Shown piece after piece: positions 23,289 through 34,950 of a DNA stretch of 64,000 nt. This DNA comes from Marasmius tenuissimus (taxonomy: Eukaryota > Basidiomycota > Agaricomycetes > Agaricales > Marasmiaceae), in contig JAQOTA010000071.1 in the NCBI GenBank assembly GCA_029532415.1, positions 124,001-188,000 of the forward strand, given 5' to 3'. The translations under genes were made by a program, and so were the position numbers. The notes beneath the pieces were generated by a model. That model saw only the letters and a list, made by a program, of their open reading frames with translations. It was not told the origin of the DNA and searched no databases. How positions within the stretch are numbered: position 1 is the first letter of the stretch; each line of letters opens with the position of its first letter.

Positions 23289-24089
23289 ATGTTCTCCAAA
23301 ACAGTCTTCCTCGCCAACCTCCTCTCCACAATCGTCGCCTCTCCATCGTCAACTCTACACCCCAGATCCCCCGACAACATCGTCTACGTAACCAATGCCG
23401 AGAAATACTGGTGCCTCCCTTCTCCTTCCCTCTGAGTCTGATTCTGACGCCTCTCCCTAAGTTTGATCGTCCCCAAAGACGCTCACACCAACATCGGCGA
23501 CAGCGAGTACCTCGGCGGGATGACCACCTACTGCTCCGAAGCTGGCAAATACGACGACGCGCAGGGAACCATCCCAAATGGGTTCTGGAAAAACGTAGAC
23601 TTCCAATCTGGGGTTAGCTCGAGGGGTGGGCGGTTCGCTCAATGTACGTTTTCGTCATCCCATTCTCGTTCCTGTTTGTGTTAACCCCCCTTCAAACCCG
23701 AAGTGACTGGGTGTATCCGACCGGAACTCGTCGACCGGCTTAACCCCAACGATGACGGAGGGCAGTACGATTCGTCGGGCGGTGATGGAGGTCGAGGGAA
23801 CCCGGAGGGGAGTGTTTGTCTCGGGTAGGTTTTTTTGTCTCTCATTTTTCTTGCACTTTGAAGGTTTGAACTCATATCGCCAGATACAACCACTACGTCG
23901 AGCTCATCGAACCTTCCGGTCCTCGTGCATGTATAAAGTGCTGTGACAACTACGATGATTGTCCTCTCCATCTTGGTACGTTTTTCAGATTTCCCTCACC
24001 CTTATGAGTGTGCGGGGTGTCTAACGTCTTCAACAGATACCGCTGGATGTCCCTCTGTGATTCCTGGGAATTACTTTGATTGCGCGTAA
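23289..24089 (+). CDS. Small secreted 10-cysteine protein, copy 1
   Basis: Predicted secreted protein of about 160 residues. A signal peptide (MFSKTVFLANLLSTIVAS) is followed by a mature domain with ten cysteines. Conserved pieces are HTNIGDSEYLGGMTTYC, AQGTIPNGFWKNVDF, TGCIRPELVDRLNP, GGQYDSSGGDGGRGNP, YVELIEPSGPRACIKCC and VIPGNYFDCA-stop. Four introns; the first splits the codon of the first mature Cys (TG|T) and has a GTGCCT donor. Two tandem paralogues follow. I recognise this as a recurrent mushroom secreted-protein family without a known function. An extracellular structural or effector-like role is possible but unproven. Confidence 0.82.
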
Positions 24090-24740
24090 AAATGGGGAAA
24101 TTGGACGACGAATGACGATGCAGTGGGACATTCGGAATATGTTTCTAGTGTGAAATTCAATGGACATACGCGGACGACTTCCTTGCCGCCTGCATTCTCC
24201 ATTCTCCATTCTCTACTCGTACCGGGAGGTGGCAGAGTTTTCGAGACGCTACCTGGACAAGCCTGGACGGCGACGCTCGAGCCTCGGACGAGACATTTTC
24301 CGGGCAGAACGGAAGACAATCCGATCAGGGCCGTTTTCTCGATTTTCCCCACTCCGACCCTGCATAAGAAATGAAATTGATAACTGATGCATGTCAAAGT
24401 GGGGTTTATGAGCCTTACTGTAAGGGACGCTAAAACATCCACCTGAGCAAGCCTGAGCACTGGCACTCAACGGTGTGTCAAAACTATATGATCCTGTGTT
24501 CTGGTTTTTTTACCTCATGATCCCGACACAGTGAAAGATCACCCGGGAATACCGACCTAAAAACGTTTCAGAGGGTCCCGACACGGTCATTCCTCACCGT
24601 GCAGTGCCCAGGTTTTTTTTTACGCGTCATTGTAGGCATAATCTGGCCGGCCATTGTCAAAAACAGATAAATACCCGCAGGTGTCTTGTTCTAAAAGCCG
24701 CCGTAGGTCTTTCACCCCCCTCCTTCGTATACGTATCGCC
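24090..24740. other. Intergenic, secreted-protein cluster
   Basis: No gene recognised. GATAAATACCC about 75 bp before the next start resembles the element before copy 1 and may be the core promoter. Confidence 0.4.
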
Positions 24741-25575
24741 ATGTTCCCTCAAGTTATCCTCTCCATCGTGTTCGCCAGCTTGGCTCTCGCCTCGCCCTCT
24801 ACCGGTACCCTTCATGCTAGACAAGCACCGGACAACGTCGTCTATGTTACAGATGCGAACAAGTACTGGTACGTCCCCTCCCCCTCCTCCCCTCTTCTCC
24901 TTCACGCGTCTGATCGTCGTCACCCCCTCCCCCACAGCATGATCTTCCCCAAAGACCCCCACACCAACATCGGCGACAGCGAACACCCCGGCGGGATGAC
25001 CACCTACTGCTCCGAAGCTGGCAAATACAACGACGCGCAAGGAACCATCCCCAATGGGTTCTGGAAGAACGTGGATTTCCAATCGGGGGTTAGCTCAAGG
25101 GGAGCTCGGTTCGCTCAGCGTACGTCGTCCCGTATATCATAATGTAGGCGGGCCACTAACGACTCGGACTGTAGTGACGGGATGTATCCGACCTGAACTC
25201 GTGGACCGACTTAACCCCAACGATGCGGGCGGTCAGTATGATTCGAATGGAGGTGATGGGGGGAGGGGGAATCCGAGGGATAGTGTGTGTCTTGGGTACG
25301 TGTCTTTCCTCTTCCTCCTCCTCTCTCTCTCACCTTCTGATGTGATTTTGGATTTCGGAATTTAGATACAAGTCGTACGTCGAGCTGATCGAACCCGCTG
25401 GTCCTCGTGCGTGTATAAAGTGTTGTGATAATACGGATGATTGTCCTGTGTGGCTTGGTACGTGGTTTTTCTTTTATTGATTTGGAAGATTGGTGTGCTG
25501 AGTCCCCCCTCCCCCTTCGTAGATGAGTCTGGATGCCCGAACGTTATCCCGGGCAATTACTTCGATTGTGCTTAA
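24741..25575 (+). CDS. Small secreted 10-cysteine protein, copy 2
   Basis: Closest paralogue of copy 1. Signal peptide MFPQVILSIVFASLALAS is followed by LHARQ, a likely processing region. Mature pieces: YVTDANKYC, HTNIGDSEHPGGMTTYC, AQGTIPNGFWKNVDF, TGCIRPELVDRLNPNDAG, GGQYDSNGGDGGRGNP, YVELIEPAGPRACIKCC and VIPGNYFDCA. All ten Cys and the four intron positions match copy 1, with cleaner splice sites (first donor GTACGT). It is the best-preserved member and the best reference for the family in this window. Confidence 0.86.
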
Positions 25576-26234
25576 ATGAAAGAATGAATTAATCACGACG
25601 GACTTCTTTACGTTTTTTTTTTTGCTTACCTGACCTGGACATTGTGCTTTCCACGGGACATTTGTACGATTATACGATATGGAACCATTTCATGGCAATA
25701 CATTGTAATGTTTTTGACTGACAGTGACAACCATGGGGAACGACACGAACCACGGTGAGGAGAACCGATTTGCGCACGGATTCGAATTTTAATTACGGGT
25801 TTTGCGGACTTTAGGACTCGTGATCGCGGTCGGTGACGTCATAGGGTGTTGCAGCTGAGCTTTCGAAATTCGAGCGTACCTCAAGCTCTGTTCCCAGCGC
25901 CCACCTAGGTCCTATGCGTTGAGGGGCACGTTTTGATCTGCCTGTATTGCAGAAATGTTTTTATTTATGAGGATTCCCATCCCAGCGACGAAGGTTTGGG
26001 TGAGGACAAAGACTCCAGTACTCATCGTTGGAAGTTGGAACGCGACTCGGAACATGGACGGCATGTAGCAGTGAAGAGCAGTGAGTCGCGTTTAACCTTG
26101 CTTCTCGTCTAATATGTAATTGCTAAAATTCCCACTCAAAAGAGTGTCTATCTCGCCCATTCAAAAAGGATCCAGAATCGAGAAAAGTTCGATCACTTCC
26201 CTTTCAACCCACAACTTCCATCTCCCTGCCAATC
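25576..26234. other. Intergenic, secreted-protein cluster
   Basis: No gene or paralogous remnant recognised. Contains a T-run near 25613 just after the copy 2 stop, consistent with its 3' UTR. Confidence 0.4.
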
Positions 26235-27090
26235 ATGGCTTCCTCCTCCTCCTCCTCCTCCCTCTCGGTCATCACGCTCACCATCATGATGATGAAGACG
26301 ATACTCTCAGCGGTCGCCTTTCCCTCTCACGGCGCTCTACCTCGAAAAAGAGCCACTTCGGATAACATGGTCTCTTTAGCGAGTCGAGACAGTTACTGGT
26401 CAGATTCCCGCTCACATTCTGCGCAAGCGTTCTCAACAAATTATCTTTCTCGTAGCATGATCATGCCCAGAACCCTGCACACCGACATCGGCGATAGCGA
26501 ACACCCCGGAGGGATGACCACATACTGTTCCAAAAACGCCAGATTCGCTGATACACAAGGAACGATACCTGATGGGTTTTGGATCGCTGTTGATTTTCAG
26601 ATGGGTGTGAGTGATAGGACGGGTGGGAGATTTGCTCAGAGTGCGTTCAAGAATCAATGAGCTTGCTGGGCGTGGGCCGATAGATTTATTTTTTTTTGAT
26701 TCTTCTAGTGACCGGATGTATCAACCCTGGGGTTCTTGATCGTCTTAATCCTGGAGATGGAGGAGGGCAGTATGATTCGAGTGGCGGACGGGGAGGGAGG
26801 GGGAATCCGAGGGATAGTGTTTGTGATGGGTACGTCGCTGTATTCTGAATTCTCCGCTGGTGGCTGGATGTTCTTGTACTCGTAAGGTACCAGCATTATG
26901 TTCAACTACTGGAACCTGCCGCCTCGAGGGCGTGCATCAAGTGCTGCGATAATCTAGACGATTGTCCTACAAAGATGGGTATGTGATTTTGAAGGTGGCT
27001 GTCGTCGTCTTGAGTTACTGAAATGCTATATACTTAGATCGTGCTGGTTGTGTGGCCGTGATTCCAGGGAATTACTTTGACTGCGCTTGA
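26235..27090 (+). CDS. Small secreted 10-cysteine protein, copy 3 (diverged)
   Basis: Diverged paralogue of copies 1 and 2. The N-terminus starts with a Ser run (MASSSSSSSLSVITLTIMMMKTILSA), still hydrophobic enough to act as a signal peptide, followed by a basic LPRKRA site resembling a Kex2-type cleavage point. The mature part keeps HTDIGDSEHPGGMTTYC, TQGTIPDGFWIAVDF, TGCINPGVLDRLNPGDG, GGQYDSSGGRGGRGNP, RACIKCCDNLDDC and VIPGNYFDCA. All ten Cys are retained. Introns match the others; the first splits the TG|C codon. Faster divergence of the N-terminus than of the Cys core suggests selection on the folded domain. Confidence 0.83.
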
Positions 27091-27299
27091 AGCCTTGGGA
27101 TCTTCAACTATTCTCGCCTTGTATGGAACTGGTGACAGTTGACTAGCCTATAATGTCCGTTTCAGCTATCCCACATAACTTGTTGACCCTATGCATTGTC
27201 TTATGATTCGACCCACTTTCACTGTGACTTGGCGGATCACGCGCCGTTCGATTGAGTATATATAACAGGACCAACATTACAACGAGATCGGTACGGACG

Positions 27300-27475
27300 A
27301 GGAGGATATCTGCAACCTGGGCTGAAAGGCGGTTTTGAGGAGGTCAGTGTCGGTGGTGAAGATGTCGCCGAGTAGTCCGGTCCGAGGGCGACGTCTTCGG
27401 TGGAGGAGGGATTATCGGTGGATGCGATCGAGGAGGGGTTACGGGATGCTTCGTGGGACAAGTCGATGTTAAGGT
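27300..27475 (+). pseudogene. C-terminal scrap of the 497-residue hypothetical gene
   Basis: Reads ATSSVEEGLSVDAIEEGLRDASWDKSM, almost identical to the C-terminus encoded at 21260-21350 (-), but in the opposite orientation. The preceding part is compressed by deletion and carries a TAG. The reading departs from the intact protein just after DKSM. It belongs to the right arm of the inverted duplication. Confidence 0.75.
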
Positions 27476-27854
27476 ATTCTCCGTGATTTCGATTTCGTGT
27501 ACCGTGTGTATGTGTGTTGTGACGATGTACGAATGCCACCTTTTCCTGTCCTGGTTCGTAGGCATCTGAATCGCCCAGAGTACTTATAGTATCAAGTACT
27601 CCTCTTGGCAAAGCCTGAGAGCGTTCCCCGCAAAGTTGAACTATACAGTACATAGATGAGATATTCCTGTCTAACTACCAAATGACACGAACCATGCCTA
27701 CTGCCATTTACTGAGAAGGGGTTGATAGTAGTTCATTTCCAGTTCACGGGAGTGGGAGCACGTCAACAAAACGCTGCGCTGCTTCGTCGTCTAGTGGCTG
27801 AAATTGGCGTGTGGGAAAAAACGCGCGGATAAGTCTCTCAACCAGACCACCACC
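27476..27854. other. Upstream region of WD40 gene
   Basis: Contains the duplicated promoter-proximal sequence shared with the left arm. No gene. Confidence 0.45.
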
Positions 27855-30168
27855 ATGTCATTCGCGAAACGACTCGATGGAACAGCGAAAAAGCTTTCAA
27901 AATTTACTCGATCTCGAGACGAATCAGAAGATAGAGAGGAGAAAATCGAGGGTATACTCCAGTCTGTATGTTCTATCGTCAGAGAGTTGGTCGTAAGCTC
28001 TGCGGTCGGTGCAGAGGAGAAAAGCGCGTTGATTGAGAAGGCTCATGGAATCTTGAATGACGGTGAGTGACATCGCTCTTTTTTTGTTTCTTCTCTTCTC
28101 TCTCTATTGAATGCTCACCTTGGGTATGGAATTGTAGGAATCGAGTGGTGTTATGGTGACGAAGACTCAGGCATCGATTTTATCGCTTCGTTCGCCCACA
28201 CCGAAGGCACGTTGTTGGACAACGGAGAGGACAAGCTACTAGGTAAGACCAGCTATCCCTTTCGTTCGTTCATTGTTTTTTTTTCTTTCTTGCTCACCCT
28301 TTCTTACACAGGCTCCATCAACGACGAAGCTTACGAGCAACTGCTATCCATCTTCACATTAATGATTCCTAACGACAAGAAATCAGAACTAGTGGGCAAC
28401 TTCAGAAAGGAACGACCACGACAGAAGCCGTGGTGGGAGACACCCATTCCTCACCCCAAAACCACACCACTATCACGTTTCCGCGAGGAGGATACCCTCA
28501 GCCAATCACCGGTACCCCCGGAATCCTCTGCACAGGCGTTCTCGCTCTACCAGGCAATGGCAGAGATATCTGCGGACCAGATCATCACACCTTCCTCACC
28601 ACTCTGCATCTCTGCGGACAATCAGTTCATCGCCGTAGCAGGAGCAGGCGGATACAAAAATCGTAGCCCTTATCTATCCTTCAGCCATCTCAACGAAAGT
28701 TCTACGTCGGACTTCTCCGCATCGACTGTAGAGCTCGGGTTTGGTGATATCGCCAGTCACATCGCGCTGGATGACGTGAGGAAGCTGGTGTGGGTGTCTG
28801 ATGGGGATAGAGTCAAGTCCTATACTTGGGGTCCGGGAACAGAGGATCGCAGGAGGAAGGGTCTTCTACCCACACACACGCTATCTTGTCCGTCTGGCGT
28901 CGAGGGACCCATCATGGTTCGAGAGAGTCGTATCATCCAGGGAGGAAAAGGCAAGATCGCGTATTGGAACGTCGAAGACCTCAAGACCCACGGTCCTGAT
29001 GGAAAACAACGGATCGGGAAAGCTATCTCGACTGAAGACACTTGGAGGGACGATTACGAGGAGATTGAGACTTCTTCTGGTAGTAAAGCTGGTGGGACTA
29101 TTCAACTCCAGGATCAACCTTCCTTCTCGATTCAGACGTGGCATCCGCTTCCCACTTGTTCTTCTCAGGTCCTTTGCGCGTCTGATGTCCAATCGGATCA
29201 TGACTATAGTTTGATTTCTGTGGACCTCGAATCGGGGAAACGTGTGGGACGGTACCTCGGTCATGGGGGTACTATCACCTACTTTTCGTCGGACCCGGTT
29301 TCAGAGCCCAATACCTTCCTTACTGCGTGTAGCGATACATACGCTCGACTCTACGATTGTCGTCAGCCGCTTCCTGTGTTGACGTTTGAGGCTGAGAACG
29401 GAGGTTTCTGCCACTCTGCGGTTTATGCTCGCCCCAACGGCTTGCCTTGTGAGTGGTCTTTTCGATAGTCTGACACGGCTCGACTTTAACTGATGTATCT
29501 CTTTTTTATTTTTTGTAGTCGTCTTCACTGGTGGGACAAAGAGCGAAGTCATACGCCTGTGGGATGTGCGAGCCCGTCGGCTTGTGTACGAACTCAGCAC
29601 GGGCAATACGTCGGTTGAGGGGCTTGCGTGGGATTCTCAGCGGAATACGCTGTACGCTGCTACGGAGTGTAGTTATCTGGGTCGGATGGGAGATCATTAT
29701 GGGTATCGGATTGCGAAGCGTCCGAAGCCACCTCAAGAGGCTCTTGCGAGGGCGAGGGCGAACGATCCGAAGTTTAAGAAGACTAAGACGGTGTATCATG
29801 GGAATTCTGATGACGACGAAGATGAAGATGGGGATGAGGATATGGAAGAGGAGGTTGAGTACTGGGAGGACTATAATACGGAGTACGAGGAAGAAGAGGA
29901 GGAGGAGGAGGACTTTTATGAGGCTTACGAGACGAAGTGTTGGCCGTCGAAGACTCATCATCCGGAGAACTATTTCAGGAGGATGCATGATGCCGGAGAA
30001 CATTGTCTTTGTGAGTACCTATTACTTCTACTGTTTTTGGTACTATTTGTTGACGATTTTTGCTTTGTTCATACTTGTGTAGATCGGTACAAGTTCGCGA
30101 TTGATGTTGATCCTGGGGTTTATCCGGGATATGGGCAAGCTACGCTTGAACGAGACAATTATTGGTGA
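27855..30168 (+). CDS. WD40-repeat-containing protein with acidic C-terminal region
   Basis: About 680 residues, six exons. It starts MSFAKRLDGTAKK. The N-terminal third is helical or charged; the rest carries WD40-like blades, for example ITYFSSDP..NTFLTACSDTYARLYDCRQ and FVFTGGTKSEVIRLWDVRARRLVYEL followed by VEGLAWDSQRNTLYAATE. Toward the C-terminus is a strongly acidic stretch (positions around 29805-29930, Asp/Glu runs), then CWPSKTHHPENYF and a last exon ending ATLERDNYW-stop. Introns are short with consensus ends; the final intron joins CL to YRYKFAIDVDPG. It is intact, unlike its inverted copy at 20030-21005. Role unknown; WD40 proteins usually scaffold complexes. Confidence 0.8.
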
Positions 30169-30948
30169 TCAAGCTCCGAAGGGGGATGGATGGAGGTACC
30201 AAGTTGAAAAGGAAATGTTACTCTCCATCGAACGTTGATTTTGTATGTGCTACGATCTTTTCTTGTTGCTCCCACTCTAGTACTTCGTCGTTGACTGAAG
30301 AGGAGCGCGTAGGGCCCCAGCCGCTGTTGCCTTTGTACACTTTGTATGCCATCCTTGCTTATATCTTGATAAGTTGAGCTTGAATATGTATTGTATCGTA
30401 TTCCATCTGTTGCCAGACCAGATGGGAGTAGGCTCGAGAGCGATGTCGAGTACGTAATTATGCAAGCAGTCTTATCTGTTTTCCGCGACGTGCCTCGTTG
30501 CCCTCGACCTTGATCATCAACGCTCCGATAATCGACGGTACTGCGTCTTTCAATGGAATAGCTCGAGAATTGCTTTGGTACGTCTCTGGCGCGCTTCATT
30601 CTTGTGATGATAACAAGCCTGCTCAAACACAATTTCACAGGCAGAACAGTCTTCGGATGCTACCATGGTTAAAGAGCATATTTCATTGTGCGTGGCTGCC
30701 ATCATGTCAAGGAGCAGAGCGGGAGACCACCCGTGGTTGATGTGGCAGAACGCAAGAGTAGCTTGGACCGAGCCGTATTCTTTTTCTCTGCCACACGATT
30801 TCCCCATTTCGCGACAACAATGGCCTACAGCCATCCGATGATATCGACTCGCTTGGACAGTAATTCATCACATTCCATATAAATACGATGGCCCGCACGC
30901 AGAGTTTGTCATTGGTCAACGCTACCCCCCTCCGTACTGAAGTCTATC
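30169..30948. other. Intergenic, no supported gene
   Basis: 3' flank of the WD40 gene and upstream region of the next gene. Short frames only, with no family signature or duplicate in the window. Confidence 0.45.
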
Positions 30949-31859
30949 ATGGAAGGCACTGAAGGATATTCGAACGGGGTGCGTCATATTCACCTTGTCT
31001 CCGGTTCAACACAGCTCACAATGATCACAGGAATATTTCTTTCATCGTTCCAATACTGAAGCTCTGCCCTTGTCGCCTGGTGCGACTTTCTGTAACCTTC
31101 AACGCCCTCTCGAGACACCAGTAGCTCAAACTCCGAACCTACCAGTGTACGATTTGCTCCCGGAATTTCGCTGGGTGTGTTGGGCAGTGTTTCGTTTTTT
31201 TCGCTCAACTGATCGACTCATTGGTGTACACACTTTAGGCCATAAAATCGCACGCAACCACCTCCTCGTTCAACTTTCCATTGTCTCATTTCCCACCGCA
31301 CCTTCATCAGCCGTTGAAAACTGGGCCTTGGTACTCTGGAAGAGATCTCTGTCGCTCGGACGACCCGTTTGATGTTCTCTGTTCTCGAAGAGAATGGGAT
31401 TCTGTTTATGAGAAGGAGGAAGAACGTAGACGCGACGAGATGGCACATGCTCGACTGGCACTTAACCAAATCACTGGAGGAGGAGGGCCACATGAAGCAG
31501 GGACACCTAGTGAACCCGCTCCATCTGCCTCACCTGCATCCTCTTCTGCGTCCTCGACTTCAACCAGGAGCTGCAAGGCCATCAAAGTTCGAGGAGAGGG
31601 GGGTAGAACGCGTACCGTGACACTCTGGCGCAGAGAACGACAAGTTCCCGAGAAGCTTACATTCCAGTTAAAGACGGCAGCCAGGAGAAATAGATCATCA
31701 GCAGTTTCGAACGCCAAGAAGTCTACTACCACGACCCTCGTTCCGGTCGTCGCAGCATCTGACAAAACCACGCCGGTAACACTTCCCGTCGAGTACGTTG
31801 GAAGCTATCGAGGTGTCGCAGGCCGCAAGTTGCCTCGTTCTTGTGCCATCCGTCGATGA
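30949..31859 (+). CDS. Hypothetical protein, about 250 residues
   Basis: Three exons join in phase: MEGTEGYSNG, then EYFFHRSNTEALPLSPGA ... VYDLLPEFRW, then AIKSHATTSSFNFPLSHFPP and on to PRSCAIRR-stop. Introns have GTGCGT/CACAG and GTGTGT/TTTAG ends. The last exon has a charged helix (EKEEERRRDEMAHARLALNQI), a Ser/Pro/Ala-rich linker and a basic C-terminal half (VPEKLTFQLKTAARRNR). No domain is recognised and no paralogue is present in the window. It could be a nuclear or DNA-associated protein by charge, but this is only an impression. The start is chosen as the first ATG that joins through a consensus intron. Confidence 0.55.
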
Positions 31860-32443
31860 GGCGCAGGTTCGTCTACATCCTCACCGCCTAGCTCTTTCTG
31901 GATTCAAACCTCTCAGCAGGTCCTACCTGCTTCCTTGTGCCCGTGCCCATTGTGTCATTCGTTACCCAGCTCAAAATGCATATGTATGTACATCCGAATC
32001 GCCAGAATCAACTGCTTTCCTCTACCTCTTGGTTGGACGCGGCGTCATCAATGTCATCGTACACGGCCCTAAGCTACCCCGACATCCCATGCGGATGTCC
32101 GGATATTGACGGAATTCCCCACAAATCCCCAGACTTCGCACAGGTTCGCATGATCGCCATTAAAACTCTACGTACTCCAGGCTCCTGTAAGTCTGGTCGC
32201 GATGGTCAATCAGTACTGGCTCGTTGCTCAAGTTTTCTCCAAGAAAGAGATCCCAACTCCGAGAAGTGAAAGTTTATGTACTCGCTGCTCAGCCGCCCAC
32301 CGACTCGCCGGATGTTATGGTTTTGTTCCCCACGTGCGAAAGCCCAACAGGGTCCTTAGCAGCTGCTCATGAGACCACTTTGCTCCCTATAAAACCATAC
32401 TGAGAGAGCCCAAGCCTCACAAGGTCTCACATCACCTGCTCGG
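31860..32443. other. Intergenic, carboxylesterase 1 promoter
   Basis: No gene supported. Contains the TATA box of the next gene at its right end. Confidence 0.45.
32388..32394 (+). promoter_or_regulatory. TATA box of carboxylesterase 1
   Basis: TATAAAA within CCCTATAAAACC, 50 bp before the ATG. The neighbouring paralogue has the same element (CCCTATAAAAG) at the same relative place. Confidence 0.65.
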
Positions 32444-34520
32444 ATGATTTTCAAGTCGCTCGCTCTCCTCCTTTCGACCGCTCTCTGCTGCACGAGATCC
32501 GTTCTTGCGGCAGAGTCTGACATCGTAGATACCGGCTACGCAAAATATCTTGGGAACCGCACGTTCTCTGATGCTGTGGCGTACCTAGGTATTCCATATG
32601 CGGAGCCTCCTCTTGGTGAACGACGATTTCGAGCGCCCTTACCGCTCAATACAACGAGGATTACAGAAGAGTCTGGTGGAGAGGTAGTCGATGCTACGGA
32701 ATACCCGGATTTCTGTATTCAGGGCCCCCTTGGACGTACGCGCTGCCATTCTTGTATCCAGCGCGATACTGACAATATCCTCTTTCTCATACAGCATCCA
32801 CCCCGGGGGGCTGGTAGCGAAGACTGTCTTAAGGTGAACATCTACGCTCCTGCCGGCGCAAAGAAGGGGGATAACCGTGCGTAGCTGTAGTGGCGATGCT
32901 TCGAGGAGGTATGCTAACCCAGTACAACTTATAGTGCCTGTTCTGTTCTATATTCACGGCGGAGGTAAAATCTTTCCCTTCTTTTTCTGTGCTGGCTCGA
33001 ACTACCCTTAGGTTATGTCAATGGGAACCCACGAAACTGGCCATTCGATCACTGGATTCAGCAAAGCCCCAATCTAGTCGTTGTTTCGATCTACTACAGA
33101 CTCGATAGCTTTGGCTTCCTGTCTACAACCGAATTCGCCGATCCCGAAATTGGAGATTCCAACGCCGGCTTTCTGGACCAGATCCAAGCTCTCAAGTGGG
33201 TCAAGGCCAATATCGAATCCTTCGGTGGCGACCCAGCCAAAGTCACTATCAACGGCGAGAGCGCGGGTGGTGGATCGGTGCAACTTCATCTGATCGCGAA
33301 CGCTGGCGAACAGTTGTTCTCAGGTGCCATCGCTCAGAGCGTGTACAGAGCACGCACCCCAAGCCCGGAGCAACAGCAACCGCTGTTTGAACACTTCGCT
33401 TCGGTTGCAGGGTGTGGTTCTGGGGACGTCGCTGAGAAGATGGCCTGCTTGAGAAGCGCAGATGTGCCGACCTTGGTTCGTGCACAGGAGGCGCCCGTGT
33501 ATGTCTTTTTGCCTTTGTCATTTGTCTTTAAGTACTTATTTTGGTCTTCGATAGTGATGGTCCCTACGCGCAATACCTGCCTGTTCTCGACAACAAGGTG
33601 ATTCTTGGACATCCCACGACTCTCGTCAAAGAGGGCAAGTTCGCCAAGGTCCCTTTGATTGTCGGGTGCGTAGACTTGGCCTTCTTAACGTCTGACGAGC
33701 ACCGAGTTTCCTCCTTAGGGCAACCTCTAACGAAACTGTGTCTGGTGGCACAAACATAACTCAAGCCCTTCAGTCATCCTATCCTGGCCTCTCCAGCTCC
33801 GATATTCAGGACATTCTCGCGGTGAGGCATTGTCTTTTTTTCGTGGTCTGTGTAGGTTTATTGAGTCTCCGACCTTTCAGGTGGCACCTATCAGCGACTT
33901 TGAGTCCGAAGAACAACGTTTCCAGGTCGTTACTGGCGAAAACGTATTGATTTGTGCGGTAAGTTCGCTGTGGCACATCTTTCTCGTCCCTCAGAAAACC
34001 TCATTGATTTTCAAAGAGGGAAATCCTGGGCGGAGCGTTCTCTGATGCACCCAAGTCTTGGACCTATCGCTACAATCAGCCTCAACCTCATCCTATCCAG
34101 ACTGTTGCCGTTCAACACGCCGCAGAGAATTGGATGATGTTCGTGGGGACGGACACTGGGTGAGTTGCCTCCACTCCACTGGGGCCATTAGATTGATGTT
34201 CATCGTTCACCAGGGCGAACGGTACGACGAAGTTTTGGCCTATGACCCCCATCGAGAAAGCTTTTGCTGAAGAGTTGATTGCGTATTGGATCTCGTTCGT
34301 TCGAGATGGTGATCCGAACACATACAAGCTTTCTAGGTCACCTGAGTGGCCGCGGTACGTTCTTGACGGAGCCGAGCACTCCACCAAGGAACGCATTGTG
34401 CTCCAGGAGGATCCCAGCAATTCGACTGAGGTCAGCGGAAGCTTCGTGGAGCAGGAGCCTGAGAACGAGAGTAAAAGATGTCAAGTGATCGCGGAGAAGT
34501 CCGAAGAACAGCAGGCTTGA
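32444..34520 (+). CDS. Secreted type-B carboxylesterase/lipase 1
   Basis: Secreted ester hydrolase of the cholinesterase-like alpha/beta fold, about 540 residues. A signal peptide (SLALLLSTALCCTRSVLA) is followed by [33 protein letters not shown], the oxyanion motif YIHGGGYVNGN, the nucleophile in [13 protein letters not shown], the likely acid in GATSNETVSGG and the likely His in [11 protein letters not shown]. It ends ELIAYWISFVRDGDP and a polar tail. Most introns splice cleanly. The first one seen in the paralogue, here about 32737-32795, cannot be removed in frame; read unspliced it stays open. A one-base change in the C4G6 run at 32801-32810 would explain this. Tandem with carboxylesterase 2. 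Confidence 0.85.
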
Positions 34521-34950
34521 GGAAGGTTTGAAGACGACTGGGATCGGAGGAAGAGTCCGGAAATTTCAGCAGTGTTCTTTATATATGTAGGACAAGTAAC
34601 TTGGCTCATCTATGTGTACATCTATTCCATATCTTTGTACTGACTCCGTACTAGCATCGTCTCTCGTTCGTCAGACATCGAACACCATGGGAAGGTAGAA
34701 AGAACATGTGGGTAGTTGCGGGGAAGGTACCCCAACACGCGCTGATTGCGGAAGTTCGGAAAATGAGATGGCTGCCGTACCTCCAGGCTCATCTGATGCG
34801 GACCGGGCCCCGGCAGTATTTGCAGCGTCACCCACAACCACCATCATCTTCGTCATTGGAAATCCCGGCAGAACCAAGAACTGACCACACGACCCAAGCT
34901 CGCCCTATAAAAGTCATGCAAGCGCGATTAGATGGTTCTACTCCGTGAAA
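34521..34950. other. Intergenic between tandem carboxylesterases
   Basis: 3' UTR of copy 1 and promoter of copy 2. No gene. Confidence 0.5.
34906..34912 (+). promoter_or_regulatory. TATA box of carboxylesterase 2
   Basis: TATAAAA in CGCCCTATAAAAGTC, about 39 bp before the ATG at 34951. Confidence 0.65.

Larger units (their letters stand above)
27300..30168. repeat. Right arm of inverted duplication (partner 20030-21500)
   Basis: Same two genes as the left arm in mirror order. Non-coding DNA just before the WD40 start (GTCTAGTGGCTGAAATTGGCG near 27790) is also shared with the left arm. Confidence 0.75.

Noticed and set aside
29506..30003. Long minus-strand frame opposite the WD40 gene
   Set aside because: Antisense of the acidic Asp/Glu-rich segment; it reads as Leu/Ile/Arg runs with no domain.
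31406..31771. 121-residue minus-strand frame
   Set aside because: Antisense of the last exon of the hypothetical gene at 30949-31859, which has matching upstream exons.
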